The position numbers and the translations under genes were made by a program. The notes beneath the pieces are model-generated. The model did not search any database. It was given only the letters and a program-made list of their open reading frames with translations, and was not told the DNA's origin. 44,640 nucleotides of DNA from Verrucomicrobiales bacterium (GTDB lineage: Bacteria > Verrucomicrobiota > Verrucomicrobiia > Verrucomicrobiales > V1-33): NCBI GenBank assembly GCA_947460575.1, contig CANHIJ010000018.1, forward strand, positions 1 through 44,640, written 5' to 3'. Shown here piece by piece: positions 1 through 8,382 of this stretch (the first letter of the stretch is position 1; each line of letters starts with the position of its first letter).

Positions 1-3
1 ACT

Positions 4-708
4 TCAGTCATGGTGGAGGACCTGGTTGAGGTAGAGGAGTTCCTCGTCAATTTCGTGGGGCGCGGACACGGTGCGGGCCACTTCGCGGCGCAAGAGGGTG
101 CGGAATTGGGTGCGAAGGCGGTAGACCTCCACGCGCAGGGCCGCGGGGGTGGTCTGGAGCTGGGCGGCGGCGGCGGCGTAGTCGGGGACGCGGTGCGGGG
201 AGGCGGGCAGAAATTGGCGGATCAGGGCGAACGCGGTCGGCCCGCGCGCCGCCTCGTATTCCATGCGGAGCCGCTCCAGGGCCGCCTCCAAGGTGGTCAG
301 GGCCCATTCGCGGTCGAAAACGCCATCGGCCGGGGCTTCCTGGATCGGCGGGGCGATGCCGGGGGAATCCCAAGGCACTTCCTCGGCGCCCCAGCGCTGG
401 CGCCGCTGGGCCGGGCGCAGGTAGTGGTCGATCGCGTAGAGGCGCAGGGCTCCGCAGAGGAAGGAACGGAATTTTCCGCGGAGCGGGTCGGCGCGGCGGA
501 AGAGGGAAGCCTTCATCAAGTGGAGAAAAAATCCCTGGGTGGCATCCTGCGCCTCGGTCGCCCCTAGGCCCTGAAAGCGAAATACCTGGAAAACCGGCTG
601 CCAGTACTGGCGGCACAATTGGTCCAGGGCGGCTTCCGCGGCCTGGCCCCCGTGGAGGGAGGCCTCCGCTAACTGGGACCACTGAGTGGTGGGAAAGGAC
701 ACGGCCAT
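4..708 (-). CDS. ECF-type RNA polymerase sigma factor
   Basis: A 234-residue protein starting MAVSFPTTQW. The N-terminal half looks like sigma region 2: an LCRQYWQPVF helix, then EAQDATQGFFLHLM, with an FRSFLCGALR segment after it. The C-terminal half resembles a region 4 helix-turn-helix (LQTTPAALRVEVYRLRTQFR), ending in an acidic EIDEELLYL tail. This architecture is typical of planctomycete and verrucomicrobial ECF factors that often sit beside a Ser/Thr protein kinase gene; such a kinase would lie beyond the left edge and cannot be seen. I chose the ATG at 708 rather than the upstream start at 777 because family similarity begins there and the extension (RPGRCPRFW...) is low-complexity. 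It is divergent from the regulator gene at 838. Family call is confident; the regulon is unknown. Confidence 0.88.
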   Translation of the reverse strand: MAVSFPTTQWSQLAEASLHGGQAAEAALDQLCRQYWQPVFQVFRFQGLGATEAQDATQGFFLHLMKASLFRRADPLRGKFRSFLCGALRLYAIDHYLRPAQRRQRWGAEEVPWDSPGIAPPIQEAPADGVFDREWALTTLEAALERLRMEYEAARGPTAFALIRQFLPASPHRVPDYAAAAAQLQTTPAALRVEVYRLRTQFRTLLRREVARTVSAPHEIDEELLYLNQVLHHD

Positions 709-790
709 GGGGTATTCACCTTGGGCGGGACTAGGTGGGGAATCCAGCCAAAAACGGGGGCATCTCCCGGGGCGCACCCGGGAATAAATT

Positions 791-808
791 GTTCATTTTT
801 TCTTGAAC
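791..808. promoter_or_regulatory. Inverted repeat in divergent promoter region (possible operator)
   Basis: GTTCA (791-795) and TGAAC (804-808) form a perfect 5-bp inverted repeat with an 8-nt T-rich spacer. It lies in the only AT-rich part of the gap between the divergent sigma factor and GbsR-like gene, 30 bp before the latter's ATG. MarR/GbsR regulators often bind such sites in their own promoters, so autoregulation is plausible. The arms are short and this could be chance. Confidence 0.33.
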
Positions 809-837
809 GCGGGGCGAGGCGGCGCTAAAGGTGCGGA

Positions 838-1350
838 ATGCCAGATGAAGTCCCACGCCCCTCCCCCTCGCTGGGCTTGGGTCTGACGGGCCTGGAGGTG
901 GGGGTGATTGATTTTTTTGTGAGTGCGGTGAAGGTGTTGGGCCTGCCGAAGTCCATTGGGGAGATCTACGGATTGCTCTTTGTTTCGCCCCAGTCGCTGC
1001 CCCTAGACGCGCTGTGCCAGCGGCTGAACATGAGCAAGGGATCCGCCAGCCAAGGGCTGAAGTTGCTACGGGCCTTCGGGGCGGTGAAGGCCACCTATCA
1101 GCCGGGGGACCGGCGGGATCATTTTACGGCGGAAGTGGAGTTGAAGCGGCTCGTGGCGGGTTTTATGCGGGAGCAAATTCAGCCGCGCTTGAGCCACGGG
1201 GAAGAGCGCCTGGCGCAGCTGCTGAGCCTGGGCGGCCAACTTTCGGATCAAGCGGCGGGGCACTTTCAGCGCCAGCGGCTGCAGAAACTAGAACGCTGGA
1301 GCCAGCGCAGCCGGGAGGTGCTCCCGCTGTTGTCTGGGCTGCTCGAATAA
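838..1350 (+). CDS. GbsR/MarR-like HTH transcriptional regulator
   Basis: A 170-residue winged-helix protein. After a short tail, residues about 15-60 (GVIDFFVSAVKVLGLPKSIG, then EIYGLLFVSP) match the start of GbsR/MarR-type regulators. LDALCQRLNMSKGSASQGLK (about 57-76) is the helix-turn-helix, and residues 77-105 with the GDRRDHF turn form the wing. The C-terminal helices would make the dimer. The gene ends 5 bp before the NusG-like antiterminator, so the two are almost certainly co-transcribed as a regulatory pair for the downstream polysaccharide genes. That role is inferred from position; neither ligand nor operator is known. An inverted repeat upstream (791-808) is a candidate autoregulatory site. 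Confidence 0.85.
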   Translation: MPDEVPRPSPSLGLGLTGLEVGVIDFFVSAVKVLGLPKSIGEIYGLLFVSPQSLPLDALCQRLNMSKGSASQGLKLLRAFGAVKATYQPGDRRDHFTAEVELKRLVAGFMREQIQPRLSHGEERLAQLLSLGGQLSDQAAGHFQRQRLQKLERWSQRSREVLPLLSGLLE

Positions 1351-1355
1351 AACCC

Positions 1356-1928
1356 ATGATGGACGAACCTTTACCCGATGAGGCTGCGGAGCCGGATGAC
1401 CTGCGCTGGCGGGTCATTCGAGCCAAACCGAAGAGCGAACACCTCGCGGCGCACCACCTGCGCGCGGCAGGGTTTGAAGCGTTTTGCCCGCGCCTGCGGC
1501 ACCTGAAAAAGACGACGCGCGGCCCGGTGTGGTACGTGGAGGCCATGTTTCCCTGCTATTTGTTTTGCCGCTACTCGATCCGGGAATCCCTGAGGCACGT
1601 GCTCTCCACGGCCTTCGTTTCCTCGGCGCTGACTTTTATGCACGATGCCGGGTCGGTGTCGGACGCGCTAATCCTGAGCCTGCGCGCGGAGTTTGACGCC
1701 CAGGAGATCATCACGGTAGAGACCCAGATAGCCGCTGGGGAGGCGGTGGACATCGTCGATGGGCCGATGCGGGGCCTCAGCGCGACGGTGACGCGGGTTT
1801 TGCCTGGGCGGGATCGGGTGCGAGTGCTTTTGGAATTTATTGGCGGGCTGCAGGAGATCGAAGTTCCCCTGATGTCCTTGTTGACTGGGCGCGATCCGCG
1901 CCGCGCGGCGCTGCCGCGGTCGGACTGA
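1356..1928 (+). CDS. NusG-family specialised antiterminator (RfaH/UpxY-like)
   Basis: A 190-residue protein with an N-terminal NGN domain: LRWRVIRAKPKSEHLAAHHL, then FEAFCPRLRH and the hallmark FPCYLFCRY. The C-terminal KOW domain reads VDIVDGPMRGLSATV, then RVRVLLEFIGG. Paralogues of NusG such as RfaH, UpxY and LoaP bind RNA polymerase at the start of long surface-polysaccharide operons and prevent premature termination. Here the gene lies directly before about 20 kb of such genes, and an ops-like hairpin lies between it and the first one (2029-2040). The start is ATG 1356 or ATG 1359, just after the regulator's stop; the in-frame upstream extension from 1014 overlaps the regulator and is not credible. 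General NusG is less likely, because this protein is encoded in a sugar locus away from ribosomal genes. Confidence 0.88.
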   Translation: MMDEPLPDEAAEPDDLRWRVIRAKPKSEHLAAHHLRAAGFEAFCPRLRHLKKTTRGPVWYVEAMFPCYLFCRYSIRESLRHVLSTAFVSSALTFMHDAGSVSDALILSLRAEFDAQEIITVETQIAAGEAVDIVDGPMRGLSATVTRVLPGRDRVRVLLEFIGGLQEIEVPLMSLLTGRDPRRAALPRSD

Positions 1929-1948
1929 AGGTGCGGCCCCATTTCATA

Positions 1949-1988
1949 GCCGCAGGCGGTTCAATCCCCCGCGCGGCGCCCTTTTTTT
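1949..1988 (+). terminator. Possible weak intrinsic terminator after the antiterminator gene
   Basis: GCCGC (1949-1953) can pair with GCGGC (1973-1977), and a run of seven T follows at 1982-1988. The stem is short, the loop is long and 4 nt separate stem and T-tract, so it would be a weak terminator. Its place between the antiterminator gene and the operon it may control makes it a plausible read-through point. Confidence 0.28.
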
Positions 1989-2028
1989 AACACTCATGGT
2001 TTTGCCCTTTCTGCGGCCAATCGACCAA

Positions 2029-2040
2029 GGGCGGTAGCCC
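2029..2040 (+). promoter_or_regulatory. ops-like element and hairpin upstream of the polysaccharide operon
   Basis: GGGCGGTAGCCC contains the 9-nt core GGCGGTAGC shared with the enterobacterial ops/JUMPstart element that recruits RfaH to paused RNA polymerase. GGGC and GCCC pair around a GGTA loop, echoing the non-template-strand hairpin known for ops. It lies 50 bp before the glf start and just after the NusG-like gene. Against it: GGGCGGTAGC also occurs inside an unrelated coding region near 26934-26943, so chance matches do occur in this GC-rich DNA. Confidence 0.42.
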
Positions 2041-2089
2041 GCCCCGAAGCCGCGCGCTGCGGCCCCCCTCCTCCCTTAATCCCCCTGAC

Positions 2090-3277
2090 GTGCCGCCTAT
2101 TTCTATCGACGTTCTCATTGCCGGCGCGGGCTTTTCGGGTCTGGTGCTAGCGCAGCGGCTCAGCGCCGCGGGCCTGCGCTGCGCGGTGCTGGAGCGGCGG
2201 GCCCACCTCGGGGGCAACGCCTACGATGCGCCCGACAAAAATGGGGTGCTGTACCACCACTATGGGCCGCACTACTTCCGCACGAATTCCCGGGCGGTGC
2301 GGGATTACCTGAGCCAGTTCACCGCCTGGCAGCTCGCCGACTACCGCATTAAAAGCCACACGGGGGGCCGCTATTGGTCATTTCCCGTCAACCTGACAAC
2401 TTATGAGCAACTGATGGGCCGGGCGGCCAGCGAGGAGGAATTTGCCGCTTGGCTGGAAAGCGAGCGCGTCCCCTGCGCCCGGCCCGAGAACAGCGAAGAG
2501 GTCATCCTGGCGCAGGCCGGGCGGACGTTTTACGAGCTCTTTTTCAAAGGCTATACGCTCAAGCAGTGGGCGCGCCATCCCCGCGACCTCGACGCCTCCG
2601 TGGGAGCCCGCATTCCGGTGCGCACCACCCGCGACGACCACTATTTGCGAGAGGAATTTCAAGCCCTTCCCGCGGAGGGCTTCACCCGCCTCTTCGAGCG
2701 CATGGTGGAGGCCTCTCCAAACCTAGAAATCCGGCTCGAAACCGATTTTCTGGAGGCGCGGCACCAGTACCGCGCCCGCCACACGGTGTACACCGGGCCC
2801 ATCGACGCCTATTTTGGGCACCGCTTCGGGCACCTTCCCTACCGCAGCCTCCGCTTCGAGGTCGAATCCCTCACCGGCGATCAACTCCAGGAGCGCCTCC
2901 CCATCAGCGGCAAGCCCGGGCATTGGCAGCCCGCCCTGCAGGTCAACTACCCCAACGACGAGGCCTACACTCGGATCGTGGAAATCAAGCACGCCACCGG
3001 CCAACAGACCCCGCACAGCAACATCGTGCGGGAATACCCGCTCCCCGCCGACGCTACTAACGAGCCATATTATCCAATTCCTGCCCCCGACACCCGCATC
3101 CAATACGAACAATATCGCGCCGCCGCGGCCCTCGAAAAAAATACCAGCTTTATCGGCCGCCTCGCCACTTACCACTACTACAACATGGACCAGGTCGTGG
3201 CCCTGGCCCTGAAAGAAGCCGACCGGTTACTGCCGCTGCTCGGAGGCGCCCATTTCGCGGGCTCTCCTCTTCCTTAG
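2090..3277 (+). CDS. glf: UDP-galactopyranose mutase
   Basis: A 395-residue flavoenzyme that interconverts UDP-galactopyranose and UDP-galactofuranose in the cytoplasm, supplying Galf for surface glycans. The Rossmann FAD motif is at residues 10-18 (AGAGFSGLV), followed by LERRAHLGGNAYD. The family substrate-pocket segments YHHYGPHYF, YWSFPVNL, LPYRSLRFE, TRIVEIKHATGQ, NIVREYP and FIGRLATYHYYNMDQV are all recognisable, and length is normal. The start is GTG at 2090; no in-frame ATG precedes the FAD motif. It is the first sugar gene after the antiterminator and ops-like site. Its plus strand is C-rich (27 C against 14 G in 2821-2880), unlike the G-rich genes from 4.6 kb on, which hints at a separate origin shared with the next gene. 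Confidence 0.93.
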   Translation: MPPISIDVLIAGAGFSGLVLAQRLSAAGLRCAVLERRAHLGGNAYDAPDKNGVLYHHYGPHYFRTNSRAVRDYLSQFTAWQLADYRIKSHTGGRYWSFPVNLTTYEQLMGRAASEEEFAAWLESERVPCARPENSEEVILAQAGRTFYELFFKGYTLKQWARHPRDLDASVGARIPVRTTRDDHYLREEFQALPAEGFTRLFERMVEASPNLEIRLETDFLEARHQYRARHTVYTGPIDAYFGHRFGHLPYRSLRFEVESLTGDQLQERLPISGKPGHWQPALQVNYPNDEAYTRIVEIKHATGQQTPHSNIVREYPLPADATNEPYYPIPAPDTRIQYEQYRAAAALEKNTSFIGRLATYHYYNMDQVVALALKEADRLLPLLGGAHFAGSPLP

Positions 3278-3316
3278 CCAATAAAGAGCCTCTCGCTCCC
3301 CCCCTCCGCTTACCTC

Positions 3317-4519
3317 ATGCCCGTCCCCCTGCTCGACGTCAACGCCCAGAACGCTCCCTTGGCGAGCGAACTGGAAGCCGCCTTTCAAAGAGTGCTGCGC
3401 AGCGGCCAGTTCATCATGGGGCCAGATGTGGCCGCCTTTGAAGCGGAGTGCGCCGCCTTCAGCGGAGTGCCGCACAACCTCGGGGTCTCCTCGGGCACCG
3501 ATGCCATCCTGCTCGCCCTGATGGCCCTGGACATCGGCCCGGGCGATGAGGTCATCGTTCCGGCCTTCACTTTTTTCGCCACCGCCGGTTGTGTTAGCAG
3601 GGTCGGGGCCACCCCGGTTTTTGCTGACGTCTGCCCGATCTGCTGCAACCTCGACCCGGCCCACGCGGCCACGCTGGTCACGCCGCGCACCAAGGCGATC
3701 ATTCCGGTGCACCTTTTTGGGCAAATGGCGGACATGGACGCGATCATGGCGCTCGCGGCCGAGCACGGCCTGAGCGTCATTGAAGACGCGGCGCAAGCTT
3801 TTGGGGCGCGCTCGGGGGGCCGCCTGGCGGGGAGCGTGGGCCACTTTGGCTGCTACAGTTTCTTTCCTTCGAAAAATCTGGGAGCCTTGGGCGACGCCGG
3901 CTTGCTCGCCACCTCCGATCCCGCCCTAGCGGAGCGCGCCCGCGTGCTCCGGGTCCACGGCATGGAGCCCAAATACTGCCACCAGGGGGTGGGCGGAAAC
4001 TTCCGCCTCGACACCCTCCAGGCCGCTTTCCTGCGGGTCAAACTGCCCCACTACGCCGCCTACAGCGCGGCGCGGCGGGCCAACGCGGAACGCTACCGGG
4101 TGGCGCTAGGGCAAATCCCCGGCGCGGTGCCCGCCGACCCGCGCGATTGCCAATGCCTCCCCCGCCAAGAGGCCCGGCACGGGCAGGCCGCTCCCTCCAG
4201 CCCTCGCCTGATCCTGCCAGTCGCCTATCCCCAGAATGAACACATCTGGAATCAGTACACCCTCCGCGTCCCCGGCCCGGGCCGCCGCGACGCCCTCAAG
4301 GCCCACCTCCTCGGCCAAGGTATCGGCTGCGAAGTCTACTACCCCATCAGCCTCGACCAACAACCCTGCTACCGCGACCTGCCCCAGCGCAGCGCCTTGC
4401 CCGTGGCCCACCGGCTCGCCCAGGAGGTGCTCAGCATCCCCGTCTACCCGGAATTGAGCCGCCTCCAGCAGGAGGAAGTCGCCGCCGCCCTGCACGTCTT
4501 TGCCCAAGGCCCAGCTTGA
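3317..4519 (+). CDS. DegT/DnrJ/EryC1/StrS-family sugar aminotransferase
   Basis: A 400-residue PLP-dependent fold-type I enzyme that typically transfers an amino group to a keto-sugar nucleotide. Visible motifs are SGQFIMGPDV, SSGTDAILLAL (phosphate binding), VPAFTFFATA, VIEDAAQAFGA (the PLP-contacting Asp) and SFFPSKNLGALGDAG, with the Schiff-base lysine at residue 186. The FRLDTLQAAFLRVKL and EVYYPISLDQQPCY segments also fit. A polar stretch at about 265-295 rich in Cys, Arg and Gln (DPRDCQCLPRQEARHG) looks like an insertion relative to the usual family. No dedicated keto-sugar dehydratase is adjacent, so the substrate is unknown; the 4-keto product of the dehydratase at 19655 is one candidate. 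Same C-rich strand composition as glf. Confidence 0.92.
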   Translation: MPVPLLDVNAQNAPLASELEAAFQRVLRSGQFIMGPDVAAFEAECAAFSGVPHNLGVSSGTDAILLALMALDIGPGDEVIVPAFTFFATAGCVSRVGATPVFADVCPICCNLDPAHAATLVTPRTKAIIPVHLFGQMADMDAIMALAAEHGLSVIEDAAQAFGARSGGRLAGSVGHFGCYSFFPSKNLGALGDAGLLATSDPALAERARVLRVHGMEPKYCHQGVGGNFRLDTLQAAFLRVKLPHYAAYSAARRANAERYRVALGQIPGAVPADPRDCQCLPRQEARHGQAAPSSPRLILPVAYPQNEHIWNQYTLRVPGPGRRDALKAHLLGQGIGCEVYYPISLDQQPCYRDLPQRSALPVAHRLAQEVLSIPVYPELSRLQQEEVAAALHVFAQGPA

Positions 4520-4595
4520 GCACGGGGCGCGTCGCCGCGGTCGGCGAGAAGCCAATTCCCCCCTTTTCGCAAATAAATCTAGCCATTTATAAAAT

Positions 4596-5294
4596 ATGAT
4601 ACGTTCTCTGGCGCGCCGGTGTTTTTTGACGGCGAATACGTTGCGGTACCGCATTGAGTTTCGCATTGTGGCCGAGCTGGTTTCCCAAATTCCGGGGGGA
4701 AAGCTGGGATCCAAGGTGCTAGATGCCGGGGCGGGTTCGGGCGAGATGTCGCTGCGGCTAATGCGGGCTGGGCTCTGCGATGCCTTGATCGGGGTGGAGC
4801 CCATGGAGGCCAATTTTCGGCTGCTGCGGCAAAACTACGCGGGCAAGGCGCATTGCGCGGTGCACCAGGCGGACCTGGCGTCCATCCCAGTGGCCAGCGG
4901 ATCGGTCGATGCCGTGATATCGACGCAGGTGTTTGAGCACATTGAAGACGACCAGGCGGCGGCGGCGGAAGTGGCCCGGGTAATCCGGAGCGGGGGCTAT
5001 GCGCTGATCAGCACGCCGCATCCTCCGGAAGTTTTTCCCAACGACGGGCACGTCCGGCCCGGCTATACCGTGGAGGAAATGGCGGCGCTGTTTGCGCCGG
5101 TGGGCTTGCAGCTGCTGGATCACCGACTGTTTTTCACCCTTCCGACCTTGCAGCGCTTGATGCGGGCCCTGCACTTGGGGGCGATTGGGCGATTGGCCCC
5201 GATCGGGTGGGCCGACTGCGAGAAGGGCCTGAGCCAAGCCGAGATCGCGGCCCAGCAGCCGTACGGGATTGCCTGCCTTTTTCAGAAAATTTGA
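4596..5294 (+). CDS. Class I SAM-dependent methyltransferase
   Basis: A 232-residue protein of the Methyltransf_11/25 type. The glycine-rich SAM motif VLDAGAGSGEM is at residues 41-51, the acidic VEPMEANFRLL follows, and post-I motifs are DAVISTQVFEHIEDD and RSGGYALISTPHPPEVFP. In this context it probably methylates a sugar or glycan end, but the substrate cannot be read from sequence. It starts at ATG 4596 after a short AT-rich stretch (4561-4595), which also marks a sharp change from C-rich to G-rich plus strand, so this may be a junction between two gene blocks with a new promoter. The next gene begins within or just after its 3' end. Confidence 0.85.
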   Translation: MIRSLARRCFLTANTLRYRIEFRIVAELVSQIPGGKLGSKVLDAGAGSGEMSLRLMRAGLCDALIGVEPMEANFRLLRQNYAGKAHCAVHQADLASIPVASGSVDAVISTQVFEHIEDDQAAAAEVARVIRSGGYALISTPHPPEVFPNDGHVRPGYTVEEMAALFAPVGLQLLDHRLFFTLPTLQRLMRALHLGAIGRLAPIGWADCEKGLSQAEIAAQQPYGIACLFQKI

Positions 5295-5313
5295 CGCCGG
5301 AAACCCTAACGTA

Positions 5314-6636
5314 GTGAAAAAGCTATCGGCCCTGTGGCGCAAAATGAGGGGCGAGCGCTCCACGCAGATGGCCTTGTTGTTGCGGGTGATCCAGGTGGTC
5401 TCTGGCCCGGTCAACTCGCTGCTTTTGGTGTTGGGGATGAGCATTGAAGAACAGGGGATATATTACCTGTTCATGGGGCTGTTGGCGGTGCGGATTGTTT
5501 TTGAATTGGGGGCGGCGACGGCCATCGGGCAACTGGCGGGGCACTCCATGCTCCCGGAGACCTCTGCGGTAGATCCGCACTTTGTCGTGGCAGTGAACCG
5601 CTGGATGTGGCGGGCGGCGCTGGCGATGGCCGCGGTGACGAGCGCCGGGGGGGTGGGCTTTTTGGTGTGGCAGGGGCACGGCACCGTCCGCACGGTGTTG
5701 GCGTGGCTGCTGATGGTGGCCGGATTTGCCGGGGGGCTTTGCGTCGAGGGGCGGCTTTCGGTCTTGTACGGATCCGGGCGGCTGCGGCGGTTTTTTGAGA
5801 TTCGGCTAGTCAATGTCGGCATCTTGGTGCTCGGCAATTGGATTCTGTTGCTGAGCGGGGCCGGGCTCTTCAGCTTCGGCACCGCGCTGCTGCTGTCGCT
5901 GGGAGCGACCGAATACCTCTGTTGGAAGACCGATGCGTCTTTGTTTTCTCGGGGTGACGGAGCAGACCCGGAGGCGCTGGGGCGGCATTCCGGCCGCATC
6001 CGGGGGATGCTCTCCAAAGTGTCCTGCGTGTCGCTTCCCTTTTATCTCTTCGCCAATATCCAGTCAATGGTTTGCCTCCATTGCCTGGGCGCCTCATCTT
6101 TGGCGGTGTTGGGATTTGTCACTTCGATCGGCAGTTCGGCCATAGGGATGTCGAGCGTGTGGCTGCACGCCAGTTTGCCCGAGTTGACGGCCTTGGCGGC
6201 CAAGCAGGAGTATGAGGCGGCGCGGCGCTTTTACCGCCATCGCCTGCTCCTCACACTGGGGGGGGTCGCGGCTGGGTTTTGCGCCAGTGTGGCTGCGGTT
6301 TGGTTTTTGGGGCACTGGGAGCGTTTCTCGCAAAGGTTGCCCCCTTGGCCGGTTTGCCTGCTCGTGTTTGGGGGAATCAGTGCCCAAAATGTGATGGCGG
6401 CGCTGGTAGTGTGGCCACGAGCTTTTTTATTAGAACCTTATGGGGCCATCGGGATCGGACAGTTGGTGGCCATGCCCTTTCTGATGTGGGTGGGGGCGCT
6501 GCACTATGGGGTTTTGGGGTTGGCGGGGGCCTGTCTGGCGGTGTGGGTGCTGGGCTTGGCCGCCGTGCCCTGGAAATGGCCGAGGTCGCTCGGGGCCGCG
6601 GGCACCGCAGGCGGGGCCATGCCCCACCGCCGCTGA
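5314..6636 (+). CDS. Wzx-like polysaccharide flippase (MATE/MOP superfamily)
   Basis: A roughly 440-residue integral membrane protein with about 12-14 hydrophobic helices and short polar loops. An early SIEEQGIYYLFMGLLAVRIV segment followed by FELGAATAIGQLAG is typical of O-antigen and exopolysaccharide flippases, which move lipid-linked repeat units across the inner membrane. It stands directly before the Wzy-like polymerase gene, as expected for a Wzx/Wzy pathway. The start is uncertain: TTG 5269 would overlap the methyltransferase by 26 bp, GTG 5314 lies 19 bp after its stop, and ATG 5344 is the first ATG. I prefer 5314. The family is identified by topology and context rather than sharp motifs. 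Confidence 0.8.
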   Translation: MKKLSALWRKMRGERSTQMALLLRVIQVVSGPVNSLLLVLGMSIEEQGIYYLFMGLLAVRIVFELGAATAIGQLAGHSMLPETSAVDPHFVVAVNRWMWRAALAMAAVTSAGGVGFLVWQGHGTVRTVLAWLLMVAGFAGGLCVEGRLSVLYGSGRLRRFFEIRLVNVGILVLGNWILLLSGAGLFSFGTALLLSLGATEYLCWKTDASLFSRGDGADPEALGRHSGRIRGMLSKVSCVSLPFYLFANIQSMVCLHCLGASSLAVLGFVTSIGSSAIGMSSVWLHASLPELTALAAKQEYEAARRFYRHRLLLTLGGVAAGFCASVAAVWFLGHWERFSQRLPPWPVCLLVFGGISAQNVMAALVVWPRAFLLEPYGAIGIGQLVAMPFLMWVGALHYGVLGLAGACLAVWVLGLAAVPWKWPRSLGAAGTAGGAMPHRR

Positions 6637-6786
6637 GTCCAGGTGGGTTCTCCTGGGCCGGGCGCGCCTTCTTTTTCTGGAAAACAAGCCGCCTTTAATC
6701 GCGGATTTCGGTTCGCTGAAGTAGCTTCAACTTGGCGGTGGAAAGTTCGGGCTACCCCGCGCACCATCACAGCCAATCAACCATCC

Positions 6787-8313
6787 ATGCAGAATTCCAA
6801 TAACAGCCGTGTCCTGGGCGTTCTGCTGGTCGTTCCCGCCTCCCTCCTGGTGGGGCTGTGGGTGATGACCAATCCCACGGGGGCGATTTCTGGCCTGAGC
6901 AAGCTGATCACGATTTTTATCGCTCTGGTCACGTTGATCTCTCCGAAAAAGGGGCTGTTTTTCATCATCCCGCAAATCCTCTACACGGACGAAATCAAGC
7001 GGCTCGCGGTGGCCTATGGCGCGGTGTCCTATTCCACGGTGTACGAGGTGCTGTTGGGGCCGATCATTTCGCTGTCGCTGTTGAACGTGGGGTATTTGGC
7101 GGGCGTAGCCTTGGGGCGCAACAAGCTGTCGCGGCAGTGGATCTATGCGATGCTCCTCATCGGGGCCATTTCCTTGGCCGTTTTCGCCTCCGAGACGGGG
7201 GGCATTCCCAAGCGGGGCCAGGCGGCGCTCAACATTGGCCTTTATCTGACCATCATCCCGATGATGGGGGTTTTGATCCAAGATCCGGACGAGGCCCGGA
7301 AGGTGATGAAGGCGCAGATCTGGTGGGCGGTGCCGTCGATTTTGTGGGGGATTCAGCAGTACTATTTTGGATTCAACAGCATCGAGTGGCAGTACGCCCG
7401 AACGGGGCTGTCGCCAACGCATTCCGCTCAAATGCTGGGGATGAGCGACCCGCGGCCGTTTGGATTATTCGGATCGGCGACGGGGTACAGTTGTATCGGC
7501 ATCTATGCCGCCTTGGCATTGCTGTACACCTTCAAGAACCACCGCTTCAACTTTGGCTACGCCCTGATTTTCGCCATCAGCCTCTGGGCGATCTACGGGT
7601 ACAAGGGCCGCGGCTTGATCTTGGTGGTGCCGATCATTTTCCTCACCGCTTTTTGCTTTAAGAGCCGTCTGCGCACTTGGCTTTATTATTTGTTGGGGGG
7701 GGGCACTTTGCTGGGAGGGATCGCCTTTTCGGAGCGCATCTTGTATGGGGGAGGCATCGACTGGGCGAATCAATTTATTGCGGTCAATACTCCCTGGGGG
7801 CGGGACGTCCTGACGTTCAACACGTTCTCGGACCGCTTGAAGGGATGGGCGATGCTGACCAAGGCGTCGACCTATTCCGCCTTCGGGAACCTCTTCAAGA
7901 AGGCGGACGAAATCCGCATCATCAGCTACAAAGACACCGATTACCGGCACGACATTTTGACGAGTATTGTGATCAATACGGGGGTGGTCGGCTTGGGGGT
8001 GTTTTTGGCCATCGTGGTCACGGTGTTGGTCAAGGCGCACGGGCCCCTGCTGGCCATCAAAAACTCGGCCACTCGATGGGAGGCCTCCGTGGCCCTAGCT
8101 TGCGCTTTTACGGTCAGCGCCTTGAGCGTCACCACGGGCAACGTCTTCTCCACCACGCCGATCAACTTCCAGATTTGGACCGCAGTCGGCACCTTCCTCG
8201 TCTTGAGCCAATCAGCCCGCGAGGAGGCTCAGGAAGAGGAAACCAGGGAGCCGACTTCGGCCCCCTGGCGCCAGGCGCGCTTGCCGGCACGGAACGCCCC
8301 GCGCCTGGCCTGA
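6787..8313 (+). CDS. O-antigen polymerase/ligase-like membrane protein (Wzy-like)
   Basis: A roughly 508-residue polytopic protein with about 11-12 membrane segments and a large periplasmic loop at about residues 325-395 (ERILYGGGIDWANQFIAV and onward), the pattern of Wzy polymerases and WaaL ligases. The segment IYGYKGRGLILVVPIIFL resembles the conserved arginine-bearing region before that loop. It would polymerise flipped repeat units in the periplasm. Start chosen at ATG 6787 because the first membrane helix (VLGVLLVVPASLLVGLWVM) begins just after it; the open frame upstream is low-complexity. Lying directly after the flippase it is more likely Wzy than ligase, but sequence alone does not settle this. 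Confidence 0.82.
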   Translation: MQNSNNSRVLGVLLVVPASLLVGLWVMTNPTGAISGLSKLITIFIALVTLISPKKGLFFIIPQILYTDEIKRLAVAYGAVSYSTVYEVLLGPIISLSLLNVGYLAGVALGRNKLSRQWIYAMLLIGAISLAVFASETGGIPKRGQAALNIGLYLTIIPMMGVLIQDPDEARKVMKAQIWWAVPSILWGIQQYYFGFNSIEWQYARTGLSPTHSAQMLGMSDPRPFGLFGSATGYSCIGIYAALALLYTFKNHRFNFGYALIFAISLWAIYGYKGRGLILVVPIIFLTAFCFKSRLRTWLYYLLGGGTLLGGIAFSERILYGGGIDWANQFIAVNTPWGRDVLTFNTFSDRLKGWAMLTKASTYSAFGNLFKKADEIRIISYKDTDYRHDILTSIVINTGVVGLGVFLAIVVTVLVKAHGPLLAIKNSATRWEASVALACAFTVSALSVTTGNVFSTTPINFQIWTAVGTFLVLSQSAREEAQEEETREPTSAPWRQARLPARNAPRLA

Positions 8314-8382
8314 CGCCGACTCAAGAGATGCCCCCCCCGCGCGGGCCATCTTTGATTAAACCCCTGGGCCACTTTTCACTCT

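Noticed and set aside
1899..1978. tRNA-like features: GGTTCAATC resembling a T-loop and a 7-bp acceptor-like pairing
   Set aside because: The T-stem has two mismatches, no proper D-arm or anticodon arm can be drawn, and the left half lies inside the NusG-like gene. It is a product of GC-rich self-complementarity.
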